Positions 11,256-22,830 of a DNA stretch of 64,000 nt are shown here, in pieces (position 1 is the stretch's first letter; every line of letters begins with the position of its first letter). Source of the DNA: Adenanthera pavonina. Lineage: Eukaryota; Streptophyta; Magnoliopsida; Fabales; Fabaceae. A program made the translations under genes and the position numbers. Below the pieces are notes generated by a model. It saw only the letters and a program-made list of their open reading frames with translations. It ran no database searches and had not been told where the DNA came from. The stretch spans positions 37,321,001-37,385,000 of the forward strand of contig JAIVEN010000007.1 of the NCBI GenBank assembly GCA_026686845.1, given 5' to 3'.

Positions 11256-12173
11256 TGCAGCTTCTTCTTCGGAAAGCACCGACACCTCGATCTTAGAAAC
11301 TCATGAAGCATGCCAAATTGAAATTTGGCCCTGATGGTTTTGGGATAAGATTTAATTACTAAGCTATCCTTAATCCCACATCAGATGAGTCCAAAATATA
11401 CTTCTCATTTTAAAGAGAGTAAAATATCACTTGTATTTTGGATCAAAGAGAATATTATTATTTTTCTGACATGGGAAACTCGGTTAATACTTTAATTATT
11501 ATTTTAACAGTAAGGGATTGTATGGTCAAGATCTAAAAGTTTGAGGAGGTTATTTTTAAATTTTCAAAGGTTGTTGAGGTTATGTGTAACAGACTCAAAA
11601 TTGAGGAGATTGTGTGAATTTTAGCCTAAATTTTACTACTAAATTTCTTATTTTTAATAATTTCTTAAATTATTGCAAATATCTATGAAAGTGTAGAAAG
11701 GTGTGCAATTGTGGGTCCTTGGATTACAATTTTTCCGCAAAAAATCAACTTTCTTTTGTCAGAATCTACTTTTTTTTTTTGGCCTGATTTGTCAGAATCT
11801 ACTTTGATGATGCCAAATATGCATATAAAGTTGCTTTATTTTGTTACACCTAACCCCTCCTTAAATTTTTTTTAAAAAAATCGTTTCAACAAAAGTTGCT
11901 CTTTTTGGTAGGCCCCTGAACAAGCACTCAAATAATTGATTTTTAGCAATAATTCATGGTAGGTCCTTGAATTACAATTTTTCGATTGAATAATTTATCA
12001 TTAATTCGTTCTCACTCAAGTACTCTAGGAAATTCAATTTAGTTTCACTTTAATTTCACCTCCAAAAGCCAATGAAACTCAAGGACGCATCATTGTAGAT
12101 AAGAAATGCGGAAGGACAAAAAACACCTGCCCATGTCAGTTTATCCTTTGAGGTATGTGGAAACCTTGGCCAC
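11256..12173. other. 5' flank of BURP1
   Basis: This is the upstream region of BURP1. It aligns with 40160-40648 upstream of BURP3, except for about 440 bp (11362-11805) that BURP3 lacks. Because the corresponding end (AATCTACTTT...GATGCC) is also present upstream of BURP4 near 45907, a deletion in BURP3 is more likely than an insertion here. Parts also recur at 24590 and 25080 upstream of BURP2. No coding sequence is seen. Confidence 0.6.
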
Positions 12174-12183
12174 TATATATATT
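12174..12183 (+). promoter_or_regulatory. TATA box of BURP1
   Basis: TATATATATT lies 79 bases before the BURP1 start codon in the context GGCCAC(TA)nGCCACCTC, which is conserved at the same place before BURP2, BURP3 and BURP4. The spacing gives a 5' leader of roughly 50-60 nt. A CATGCATT (RY-like) motif lies within that leader. Confidence 0.7.
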
Positions 12184-12261
12184 AGCCACCTCATTGTAGG
12201 AAATCACACTCATTCACATGCATTTTGTTCCACCAAAAGCTAAGACCTAGCTACCTCATTA

Positions 12262-14669
12262 ATGGAGTTTCGCTTCCAACTCATTTCTGTTCTTTTCGCT
12301 GTAATTAAGCTCTTCTCTCTCATGCTAATGCAATCGAGTATCACTGACTCCTTTCTTGCCCATCTTAACTACTTTGACTCCTTTCTTGCACATTTCAATT
12401 ATTTAATTTCCAGTTCTTTCACCAGTGGTTCGTATGTTGCTTTATCAAAACCACTGCCAAATGGTTGGGGTTCGAAAAATCGCTCGTCTTACGTTATGTC
12501 GTGTTTTACTAGCTAGAGATTTTTTGTAGTGAATCTTGTGAATCCTCTGGTTCATTATAATTGTTCCAACAAAATAATTTAATAATTTATTCACCTTCTT
12601 CAACATATCTTATTCCGTTACTTATTAGCATGAATGTGATTGTTAGGACTATATTATCAAGTATATATGTTGCTATATATATATATCTTTTCTTTTAAGT
12701 ATTAATGATTTTAAGTTTCCATTCAATGGATCTTAATTAGTAGAGTGTGGAAAATCTTTCAGCATAATTTCTAGATGTTACAAGAACATTTCATATTATT
12801 TAACTGTTTTTTTTTTTTTACCCAACTCAAACAAGCAAATCCATTGTATGGGTTTCATTGCATATTATTATTTTGCACATATATATTGCATGCAGTATCA
12901 AATAAATTCACATGTGTGTGTGATATTTTCTTACTTTTGTTGAATGTTATCGCAGTTAGCTGTTGTAGGAGGCTATGGTTATGCGTCAGCTTGGCTAGCT
13001 GCTGAAGATTACTGGCATTCTCTTTGGGCTTCTCCCATTCCCAAAGCTTTGCAGGATTTTGTGCAGCCAACTGGTTAGTGCGTGAGTGGGACATATATTC
13101 CTATGTAGTTAAAATATATATACTCGATCCATTCCCTTTTATTAGTGAGGTTCTAAAAGACTTTTGTAATCCTATTATTTTCTAAAAACTTTTAGAACAC
13201 TGACTACTTTCTTTTAGAAATACCTTTGTTTTCAATTGTAGTATTTATTTATTAGGAATAAATGAAAATTATATTAATTTTACCGTAACTTTAATGATAT
13301 AACAAATTTTTTTCTTAATTGTTATTAAAAGTGACTTACATATAAAGGGCCGAGGAGTATGCCTTTAAGTTTGATCAATACATGTGAACTAAAATTTTTA
13401 CCAAGATACTTCTTTTATTTTTTTTTGTGTCATTTTTTAAAAAAAAATTTCTATTTATATGTTATTTTCAAATTCCAATACCATATCAATTATAAAACAA
13501 TTATCACTTTACAATTTTTAAGATAACATTAAATATTTTTTACAAGTTTATCTTTAATAATAATAAACTAAGACATAGAAATTAAATAGTACTATATAAT
13601 TAATAAGAATATTATAATAAAATACAATCAAAATGACAATTGTTTATTAACTTTCTTAATCTGCGTTCATAACTTTAAAATGACAATTGTTATGAAATAG
13701 AAGGAGTATATTTTTCAAAAGTTAAAAAAAAAATTAATTGTTTTTTATTTATTCATTTGTTGAAGGATATATTAGCAAATTTAAACCAAATTCTAACATG
13801 TTAATTATATTTTTTTAATATGTGTGCTAAAACTATAAACCACATATTACAAAAACGAAGGTAGTAATATATAGAGATGCATCCTCACTTTAAATTGGGG
13901 TACGTGCATGGCTGTTGAAGTAGACATTGATGGGCATAGAAAACTGAAGTTAGAGTTGAACAAGCGCTCCAATGCCGAAGCATACGATGTGAATGCCCCT
14001 GGAGAAGTAGACGATACACAATTCCCCCAAGGCTGCTTCTTTGAGCAAGACCTCCATCCGGGGAAAAAGTTTAACTTGCGCTTCAACACGCACTCCTTTG
14101 CTCAACCACCTGCAGGTGTAGCATGGTGGGAGACGGGATTACATGTTGATGGTAAATCACTTGAAACAAAGAGGTTTACTATAAATGAGATTTGTGACAA
14201 TCCTGCAGCTGTGGGAGTGAAGAAGATGTGTGCAACATCCTTGGAATCATTGGTTGATTTCGCTGTTTCAAGGCTGGGAAAGGAGATTCAGCCACTGTCA
14301 AGCTCCTTCGTGCCCCACCAGAAGCAATACAAGATCTTGGAGGGAGTGGAGATGGCTGGAGAGGTTGGAGTGATGTGCCATCGACTGAATTTCAGAAAGG
14401 TCGTGTTCTTATGCCATCAAGTGAACAAGACCCGCACATATAAGGTTCCTTTGGAAGCAATTGATGGCACCAAAACCATTGTACTGGCGAATTGCCACCA
14501 TGATACAAGAGGTATGAATGCTCATTTGATGTATAAAGAACTCAAAGCAATGCCAGGAACAGTGCCTGTCTGCCATTTCATGAGCCCTAAGGACATTGCT
14601 TGGGTACCCACCAATAGCAAGGCCACCCACTACTTAAGCAACCTAGCCAGCCAGCTAGTTCATATATAA
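12262..14669 (+). CDS. BURP-domain protein gene BURP1 (three exons; the least damaged copy)
   Basis: Plant BURP proteins are secreted or cell-wall-associated proteins. Exon 1 starts at 12262 and encodes a hydrophobic signal peptide (MEFRFQLISVLFAVIKLFSL) followed by a DSFLAH repeat. Its donor, somewhere after about 12420, is not resolved. Exon 2 is 12956-13073, after a GCAG acceptor, and encodes AVVGGYGYAS...ALQDFVQPT. The last exon runs to a stop at 14669 and carries the BURP domain: FFEQDLHPGKK, a CATSLESLVDF motif, then CH-X10-CH-X25-CH-X24-CH and a terminal WVPT. The segment between the FFEQDL motif and CATSLES is shorter than in typical BURP proteins. The AG acceptor used by BURP2 and BURP3 is changed to GG here; the next AG giving an open frame ends at 13920. 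Intron 2 holds two MITEs. Exon joins are inferred, and expression is unknown. Confidence 0.75.
13123..13357. mobile_element. Stowaway-like MITE in BURP1 intron 2
   Basis: The 235-bp element has TA at both borders (13121-13122 and 13358-13359). The left end is CTCGATCCATTCCCTTT; the right end on the reverse strand is CTCCTCGGCCCTTTATA. BURP4 has the uninterrupted sequence AATATATACGTCTTTAAG at 62968-62985, so this is an insertion specific to BURP1. Confidence 0.75.
13409..13864. mobile_element. Second Stowaway-like MITE in BURP1 intron 2
   Basis: The block is bounded by TA (13407-13408 and 13865-13866), with ends CTTCTTTTATTTTTTT and, reverse complemented, CTACCTTCGTTTTTGTA. BURP4 at about 63020 and BURP2 at about 28270 lack it. 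An internal GGAGTA near 13700 suggests it may itself contain a nested MITE end. The family assignment is less secure than for 13123-13357. Confidence 0.55.
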
Positions 14670-15499
14670 AAACGCCACTAGCACTTATGAATAATGCATC
14701 ACCCTAGCTGGCTATTGATGCACAAGTCTGTTGTAGTATGTCAGTACTATCTATGTGTGCCTCGACCATACCCTATGTATGTAAATTCCAGCGAAGTGCT
14801 TTATGAATCTCTTTGCGAGGTTGGAGACATGTATATAATATATGCTATCTAGTTGTGTCTTGGTTTCCTTGCATCGTGGATATTAATTTTCGCATATTGA
14901 TCATTATCTTATGAAATTAATATTGAAAATGTATTGACTTGCACTCTTGTCTTTCCATATGAAGCACGCCACCGTATTAAGATAACAAATGTACGAATTC
15001 ATCACATCTATTATAAAGTTTATTTATATTTCACGTAATTACTTAAGAAACTATAATTTATATAAATAGTCAATCATGTTTAATCAAATTCATTTGAATT
15101 TTGTGTATTTGAAGGAGAGGGTTTCCCTGTTTTTCTTTAAAAAAAATATTGGTGAAGCTTGAAAAGGTGGAGATTATTCTTCGTGGACAAATGGATTAAG
15201 CATTACAGAGATAAGAATGACCATAGTTATATCAATTGTCATCGCCGGTGAGGGAGCATAGTGATTGAAATCTATATAACTGGCAGAATGAAATTATGCA
15301 AGTTGAAATAATGGTAATTGGTCGGCTGATTTTTTTCAAAACTTTAAATGCGTTATCTTCGTTCAAGACAGGCATGTATACTCCAGAATTTTCAGTCAAC
15401 CAGCAGAATGATTATTTTGAAATCTGAAAAATTGGTCCACCATTTTTCCACTAGAATTGTTTAGTCTTTATTAGACAATGGACATGTACATATATAACT
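14670..15499. other. 3' flank of BURP1
   Basis: This is downstream sequence shared with the 3' flanks of BURP2 (29025-29600) and BURP3 (42660-42960), including GCATCACCCTAGCTGG just after the stop. It is likely to contain the 3' UTR; the polyadenylation site is not resolved. The shared similarity ends near 15330, where sequence not found after BURP2 begins. Confidence 0.5.
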
Positions 15500-15880
15500 T
15501 AGAAAATTTTCAGTTAATTTTTGCTCGAAATTCTTGCGTCTTACTTGGAAACTTTTTAGTTTGTTAGTAATATTTTTAGTCTTGGTAGGTAATTTTCAAA
15601 TCTTGATTGGAAATTGTTAAATTGGAAAATTATGAATCTTAGTTGAAAATTTTCAAGATTTAATTGGAAACTTTCTAGTCTTGATTGAAAATTTTCAAGT
15701 CTTGATTGGCAATTTTCAAGTCTTGATTGGAAAATTTTGAGTTTAGGTTGAAAATTTTTAACTCATTGTTGAAAATTAAGTTGAAAATTTTGCATCTTGA
15801 TTGAAAATTATTAAATCTTTATTGAATACATGTAACATAGAAAATTTTTAGTTTTGGTTGTTTTTTAGTTTAGGTGTTTA
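15500..15880. repeat. AT-rich array of about 22-bp units
   Basis: Degenerate units of the form TTGATTGGAAATTTTCAAGTC repeat through this stretch. The same motif, in longer units, fills the centre of the MULE at 25350-27143, so this may be the core of a decayed related element whose ends I could not define. Confidence 0.65.
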
Positions 15881-16511
15881 GGTGACTGACCTTCAACCTC
15901 ACTTCTGCATCAATGACCCACATTTCAGTCGACCAATCCCTTTCCGTTATGGATTCAACATAAGAAAAAAAACAAAAAAACAAAATTCATATTCTGCCAG
16001 TCGACCATTTTTTCCACGTGCTATGGACCAGGAATGGTTTCCACTCTTTGGAATTAACAACTGATTTTTTCCCCTTGCCCCTAAGCTTTGGTACAACATT
16101 GATTGTAAGTTGTAACAATATCACGTCGTTTAAATATCCTTAAAAATAGAACACCAACACATTCACAAAATGGTATCCAATAGTAACACATTTACACCGT
16201 TGGCCCAAGAGAAAAAAAAAAAAAAGCAACACATTTACATTGTAAGATAGTTTGTCATGTCAGCCACTTCTTAAATATCTACTGACATTTAAAGCATATA
16301 TCACACCACATTTGAACTAGAAAATCTTAACCCCTCTCTCTTGTTTTTCCTCCTATGCAATTCCTTTATATCACAAAGCATTTACTCATTAATACATACA
16401 ATAATTAAATATAGCAAACTGACTCACAGAGCATGGCAAAATAAACAACAAAAATACACATTACCTAACCCATTAGAAATAAATCTCAACAAAAATGATG
16501 AAAGGCAAAAC
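15881..16511. other. Intergenic, no supported gene
   Basis: This is an AT-rich stretch between the array and the copia element. Small open frames at 15882 and 16341 match nothing I recognise. GTCGACCAATCCC and GTCGACCATTTTTTC near 15935 and 16000 are similar short phrases, perhaps remnants of transposon ends. Confidence 0.3.
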
Positions 16512-18166
16512 TGTATATTGTGTATTACTCTAATAAACATTACAAAATATATACATGATGGGAGAATTGATCGGGATATCCTGCAAGTATACAGGGTCGA
16601 TCGCAGTAATAAAAATTCTCCGGAGTATTCCAGAGGTCGAACCTAAGGGAGGTAGTAAATTTATAGTCCAAACTTTTAATCCCAAAAATTAATTGATAAT
16701 CAAATTGATAATTCAAATTAAAAAGATAACAAAATAGGAAATAAAACAATGTTTGAATTTTGATTCAGTTCTAGAAGTGTCAAGGGATCAGGATTCACCT
16801 TATGAGATAATTAGATTTTATTTCTTAGTTAGACTCTGTATAATTATAATGACTGTTGTTTCTAAAGTATCCTAATTATCACTCGGTCAATTAGCTCTAA
16901 TTTAATTAGGATTCAATTCGCTTTCGCGTAATTAAATTTTCTAATTAAACCCTGAAAACTACAACATATATCACCATGAATTCCTAATTCTATCTCTAGA
17001 TTAGTTATTCATGTTTATCTCTCTAAATTTAGGTTTACTCTTCACCTCTCAGTCCATCAAGTTTACCTATTAATTAGATTCTATGGTGATCAAGCATAAA
17101 ATCTACATGAACGAACAAAAGAGATAAATATAATAAAAAGACAAATAAAATATAACTTGAAGAACAAATCAAAGAGTCTTAACTAGAGAAAGTAAATTCA
17201 ATTCATCCCAATTAGGCTACATCCCTACCCCTGACTAGGAAATTTAGCTACTCATAGAAATAAAAGTCAAATCAAAACTAAAATCCCAAATAATGATAAG
17301 AATAACAAAAAGGAAGGGTTTATAAAGAAAAATATAATCTTGCTTAAATATTCCCTAAATCTCCTTGCTTTCTCTCTATATGATGCTCCTAATTGCTACC
17401 AGATGCATTTAGAATCGTGTTCTCTGACTTCTGAGTGCGTTACTAAATCCCCCGTTGTGTTTCTATTATGTATCCTTATATAGAAAAATTTTAGAAGCCC
17501 ATAAAAGCCCAAAATATAATGAAAACGCGTCAAAAACGTATTTTTACGGACCCCTGTTGCATGACCCGGCGCTGGGTAACCATAAAATCAATTAATACGA
17601 TGGCGGGTGCTTCTAATTTTCTGAAAAACATCAAAATCCATGTTGACCTGGGGCCATACGGATTTGACCCGGCGCCGGGTGGTTACTGTTGTACGGACAG
17701 TGCACCTTCAGCTTCATAACGTCATCAGCTCGTGTTAACATTTTGAGTTCAATTTTTACCATGATAAAGTTGGAATTTTGGAAACCTCAAACATGAAAGT
17801 TGTAGATCTATGTCTTAGCTTTCCAACGCATCTTAAATCACCTCAATCGGAGTTCATATGTGAGAGTTATGATCAAAATACTGAAGGATATCGAAACTTT
17901 TCAGCATGAACGATTTGTAACGTTTTTGCTCTGAATGCTTCCAAATGAGCCTATAACATCATGAAACACAAAAATATGTCAAATCATGCTAAAATATACC
18001 AATGTAAATATATTTAAATATAATTTAGCGCTTAAATATGGGTATTTTATATGTATAAAATGGACACATCAAGAATCCCATAATAATAACAAATTAATGC
18101 AAAATATCTCTTAATAATAACAGAATATCTAATCTAAAACATATACAAAATCATCTATATTTAACA
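16512..18166 (-). repeat. Copia 3' LTR, interrupted by a solo LTR
   Basis: The outer parts, 16512-16567 and 18072-18166, match the right LTR at 20561-20706: TGTATATTGTGTATTACTC at the outer end and ATCATCTATATTTAACA at the inner end. They are separated by the 1504-bp insertion at 16568-18071. Without that insertion the LTR is about 150 bp. Confidence 0.85.
16568..18071 (-). mobile_element. Solo LTR inserted in the copia LTR (solo LTR 1)
   Basis: The block starts TGATCGGGATATCC and ends GGACACATCA (TG...CA) and is flanked by a perfect 5-bp duplication, AGAAT, at 16563-16567 and 18072-18076. The intact copia LTR at 20561-20738 supplies the empty site. A related copy lies at 32143-34077 in the opposite orientation. 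A CTATATAAGGA TATA-like motif read on the minus strand (about 17480) suggests the LTR is oriented on the minus strand. There is no internal retrotransposon sequence. Confidence 0.85.
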
Positions 18167-18434
18167 CCCCCATTCAAACTCAAGATAACTTGATAGAAAG
18201 CAGCTTGAGTTTGTCTACTAAAAATTAGAAGCGACAAGGATTAAAGGATTTAGTAAACAAATCAGCTGGCTGGTGCTTCATTCAAATGGGGACAAGTCTG
18301 GTGTTGCCTTGAACAATATGTTGCCGAGTGAAATGACAGTCAATCTTAATATCTTTGGTCCGCTCATGGAACACATCATTGTGAGCAATCTTAATAGCTG
18401 CTTGACTATCACAATATATGTCAGTAGAGGATTT

Positions 18435-20467
18435 CTAGGAAGCTCCCAAATCATCAAGCAACCAATGAAGCCAAAGAACCTCAGCAGTAGTATCTACTAG
18501 TGCACGATATTCTGACTCAGCACTGGATCGAAAGGCTAGAGTTTGTTTCTTACTTCTCCAAGAGATAAAAGAGTCACCAAGGAAGATACAGAACCTAGCA
18601 GTAGACAGGCGATCAGCATGATCACCTCCCCATTTAGTGTCAAAGTAGGCCCGTAATGTAAGAAAGGACTTGGCAAAGAAGTGAAGACCATGATACAAGG
18701 TTCCTTTGACATATCGAATAATCGAAGAACAGCTGCATAATGAGTAATCCGGGGCTCAGACATGAACTGACTAACAATATGAACTGTGTAAGCAATATCC
18801 AGACGAGTCACCGTAATATAAATGAGCCCCCAACCAGTTGCCGGTAACATGTGGGGTTCTCCAACAAGGTCCCATCAGTAAGAACAAAGTGAGCATTAGG
18901 CTTAATGGGAGTGTTCTCAACCTCCTCATCAATAAGAAAGGCTCAAGATAGTAAATCAGAGGCATACTTGACTTGTGAAAGAGAGATACCACTCTCTTCA
19001 TGATGTATCTCGAGACCACAAAAGTAACTCAGCCTTCCAAAGTCCTTCATCTCAAATTGTTGCCCTAAGTAAGTTTTAAACTCCTAAACTCCTGTCAGAT
19101 CACTACTTATGATAATCATATAATCAACATACAAGAGAAGCAGAACAATACCTTGGTCACTAGTATGAACAAACAGTGCAGAATCATGAGGGCTACAAGT
19201 GAAGCCAAGATGGCTCATGGTAGTACTGAACTTAACAAACCAAGCTCGTAAGGCCTACTTAAGCCCATAGAGTGCTCGACGAAGATGGCAAACTTTATCT
19301 TTCGGATGCGAATACTCGGGAGGAGGCTTCATATAAACTTTTTCCTCTAAATCACCATTCAAGAAGGCATTCTTGACATTTATCTGATGAGGAATGTAGT
19401 GCTTAACAGTAGCAATGGCTAGAAGGTTGCGAACATAAGTAATTTGAGTAACGGGAGTAAAAGTCTCCTCATAATCAATACCGTACTCCTGAGTGAATCC
19501 CTAGGCCACCAAACGAGCCTTCCGCTACTTGAGAGAGCCATCCGAGTGAGTCATATTCTTATAGACCCATCTGTATCTAACCAGAGTCTTACTAAGAGGA
19601 AGATCAACAAGATCTTAAGTGTGCATTTTCTCTAGGGCTTGCAATTCTTCATCCATGGCGTGCTGCCAAAGGGGATCACGGGAGGCTTTTTTATAGGATT
19701 GGGGTTCCTGAAACTGGACGATGGTGGAGAAACAATGGTAATCATTGAGGTAGAAAGGAGGATGTCTTACACGGGTAGGTTGAGTACTATCGGATGACAT
19801 GGGCTCTGTAGATAGAACTTGTGCTGGGGGATCAGAGACAGTAGGCGTATCTGGAGCAGGTGCTGCATTGGCCGTGTGAATGAGCTCAATAGGACAGTCA
19901 GCATTTGTGTCACTAGGAAAAAGATCAATAGAAGTATCTGTAAAAATAGAAGGCGAGGAGAAGAAAAGAGGAAAGATCAGTCAAAGATGAGAACTGTATA
20001 TATTTCCAGAAAACAACATGATAAGAAACTCGAATATGGTGAAAGATGGGGTCCTAACAACGGTAACCCTTATATGCAGAATCATAACCAAGGAAGCAAC
20101 AGACATGAGCACGGGCTTGCAATTTAATGGTCTCATGAGGTGGAAGAAGAACAAAATAGACACAAGCAAAAACTTTTAGAAGACTATAGTCAGGAGGTGT
20201 ACCATGAAGGTGCTCAAAAGGAGAGATGACCAAGAATTGGGGTAGGGACTCTATTAATGCAGTAAATAGCAGTCAATGCGGCTTCACCCCAGAAACGTTC
20301 AAGGCAAGAGGAGGAAATAAGTAGGGCTCTAACGGAATCAAGGATATGACGGTGTTTACGTTTAGCCCGACCATTTTGCTGAGAGGTATAAGGACAAGAG
20401 TACTGAGAGATAGTACCCTGGGCATCAAGAAATGTGAGCAATTTAGAATCACGGTATTCCACGGCAT
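18435..20467 (-). pseudogene. Copia pol remains: integrase end, reverse transcriptase, RNase H
   Basis: On the minus strand, in element order: an integrase segment near 20462-20214 (CPYTSQQNGRAKRKHRH), the post-integrase segment near 20180-20000 (FCHY-like region with HVVFWK), the start of reverse transcriptase at 19800-19615 (DPLWQHAMDEELQALEK), the RT core (NAFLNGDL, about 19360), an active-site box reading YVDY instead of YVDD near 19118-19131, and RNase H at 18700-18435 (AESEYRALVDTTAEVLWL). Several stops and frame changes separate these parts. No product is expected. Confidence 0.85.
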
Positions 20468-20560
20468 TATTACAACGAAAAACTTTTATAACTTTAGAGA
20501 ACTAAGTGTGAATCATAGTAGTAAATCTAATATAAATATCAGGCAACTCAGATCGGCTAT

Positions 20561-20738
20561 TGTATATTGTGTATTACTCTGATAAAGATTACAAAATATA
20601 TACATGACGGGAGGATCCCAGAATAATAACAAATTAATGCAAAATATCTCATGATAATAACATAATATCTAATCTAAAACATCTACAAAATCATCTATAT
20701 TTAACACCTAATATCTACAAAATCATCTATATTTAACA
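20561..20738 (-). repeat. Copia 5' LTR
   Basis: The sequence starts TGTATATTGTG and reaches TTTAACA at 20706. The last 32 bp (20707-20738) repeat the end of the LTR again, a small tandem duplication. It matches the split left LTR. A canonical TGGTATCAGAG primer site is not visible next to it; the adjoining sequence is degenerate. Confidence 0.75.
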
Positions 20739-20739
20739 A

Positions 20740-21199
20740 AAATAAATTTAATTCTCAGAAACAAGTATCACATGATCGGCTTAGGGTTATTAGTGCTCCA
20801 ACTTGCCGTAGCCACTTGAAGGAGCTTGTACCGATTAGGAGAATGCACTCAAGAAGTCAAGATGGAATAAGGTTCTATATTGCTAATATAAACTTGGAAG
20901 CATGCTTACCAATTTCTATCAAAGATATGACTGGAAAGCAACAAATCAGTGAAACACCATAGGCAATAACTGCCTCACCGCCACTAAAATACTTCAACAC
21001 CGTTGTAAATGACACTGTCATTGGACACATTTTGTTATAAGCTCCTCCACTATCTTCCCCGAGTTCAATTTGGAATGTGGAATTTTTCTAGGCTTGTTTT
21101 ATTAAATTCTCCATTATATTTACGTTACCCTTTGTTTTTTTCCCTTTTGTTTGCAGGGCATTTCCATCAAATCGATCACATGACTTCTTTATTCTATTG
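20740..21199. other. BURP-unit boundary fragment (paralogue of 29600-29815)
   Basis: From about 20960 this aligns with 29600-29815, which follows the BURP2 3' flank directly. It is therefore the normal downstream sequence of a BURP unit, displaced from BURP1 by the inserted material at 15330-20950. It contains a splice-like TTTGCAGGGCATTCC phrase and patches that look codon-like, but no protein family is recognised. Confidence 0.45.
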
Positions 21200-22815
21200 T
21201 GTTAGATATGCTAGCTTCCCAAGAGAGGGTAAATTGAGAAGATTAAAATTTTCTGCAAAAGTATAAGAGAGTGGTGAAAGCAAGAGTGACAGCAAAAATA
21301 GAGTATAAGATATAACCAAGTGAAAAACAAGATAAAGAAAGAGAAGACAGAGATATTTATCCTGGTTCAGTCTCTTTCTCTTAACCTACATCCAGTCCTC
21401 AAGCTACCACTTAAAATTTTCAACTATTTTGCAAGAATTTGATGGGCTTCTTGCAATGCCTCAGTACAACTTGATGCTCTGTTCCAAGAGCTTACAATCT
21501 CACTCTTTGCAATCTAGCTAAGTGCTTTTCAAATCCCTTGTGAAATCCCCTTACAAGAAAATAGTTCTTTCAGATAAAAATAAGATTGATTACAGTAATT
21601 AAACTCTCTAATTTAGAGTGTTTATGAAAGTTGAAGTACAAGATATGAAGTATGTGAGAGCAGAAGACTTTGAGTCAAGAATTTAGCAGAGTTTCTGTAT
21701 ATACAATGTAAAATCATTACCCACATCTTCAAATAAGGTTCTATTTATAGATTTATGTCTTAACTATATGTTAGAGACAAGATCTAGCCATTAGAGACGT
21801 TACCCAACGGGTATTTTGAAAAACTATCCGTTCATCAACCGCATTTAATGCGTCTGACATTCAAAGTTCAAATTTTAGTGTGTCAACAGACGAATTTCAC
21901 AGAGACTGAAAACTAAAAACTTTAACGTTGAATCTCGAAGTTCGTTTGTTATAAAACAAAGTTCAAATTTTCATCTTTGACAAATGTTTCTATGTTGGAA
22001 CATACGAATTTTCAAGTTAAAAGTTCTTCTGGTAAGTATGAACAGTTGTTCTATATTGCTACAGTACCTTCGAAGTTCAAATTTTGGTGTCCAAAATTCG
22101 TCTGTCAATGGGCAGCTTAATATGATACAATAATTCTTCTTTTCGAAATGATACAATAATTCTTCTTTTTGAAATTCAAATTTTCAAATACCAAAGTTCA
22201 CTTGTCAGAGAGATCTCTTATCAGACTTAATTCAAAGTTTGAATTTCTGAATACTAAAATTTGTATGTTAAAAGATTATTATAACAGACTTGTAGGCTAT
22301 CTTTCCAAAGTTTGAATTTTCAAAATCAAAGTTTGTCTGTCATAAGACTAACTTTGAACTCTTTTTAAACTTCACTTTCAGATGAACTTTTACATATCTT
22401 CAGACGAATTTTTCATTTTTCACAATTTGTGTTTTACCCAAAATTCGAATTTTCAAAAATAAAATTTGTCTGTCAGAGGGACCTCTTTTCTAACTAACAC
22501 ATTTTCACTTCGAAGTTCAAATTTCAGATACCAAAATTCGAATTTTCAAAGTAACAAATCAAATTTAACACTTAAAAATTCGTCTGATAGTGGGTATTTT
22601 TCAAACACTTCATGAATTATCGTAACAACACATTTTTTAAAACATTCTTTTGCAAGATCAAAGTCTTTTACTCATTTTAAATACAGTAAGAAATCCTATA
22701 TCTAATCTTATATTTGTTTCTCTTGGATTTCTCCACCTGAGATCTTTTGTACACCTATGATATCTTCCTTCCAAGCTCTAGTTAGTTTGGAGTCATCAAA
22801 ACACTTGATTCAACA
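21200..22815 (-). mobile_element. Solo LTR (family unresolved)
   Basis: The block begins TGTTAGATATGC and ends TTGATTCAACA (TG...CA). Flanks TATTG (21195-21199) and CATTG (22816-22820) fit a 5-bp duplication with one change. The paralogous sequence at about 29800-29830 reads straight through, giving an empty site. The interior includes a TTTATCCTGGTTCAG phrase and a run of related AAGTTCAAATTTT phrases. A minus orientation is suggested by the GAGTCATCAAAACACTTGA end but is tentative. Confidence 0.7.
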
Positions 22816-22830
22816 CATTGAACTCCCTTA

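Larger units (their letters stand above)
16512..20738 (-). mobile_element. Decayed, internally deleted Ty1/copia retrotransposon
   Basis: Two short LTRs (left 16512-18166 interrupted by a solo LTR; right 20561-20738) flank copia pol remains that read on the minus strand. The flanks AAAAC (16507-16511) and AAAAT (20739-20743) are consistent with a 5-bp duplication with one change. On the minus strand a purine tract, GAATGGGGG, sits just before the left (3') LTR. Integrase remains start within about 100 bp of the right (5') LTR, so gag, protease and most of integrase are deleted. Many stops and frameshifts show it is long dead. Confidence 0.85.

Noticed and set aside
15330..16060. Possible fourth foldback MULE around the AT-rich array
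   Set aside because: GGCAGAAT and GTCGACC phrases occur on both sides, but no convincing long inverted repeat or 9-bp duplication could be defined.
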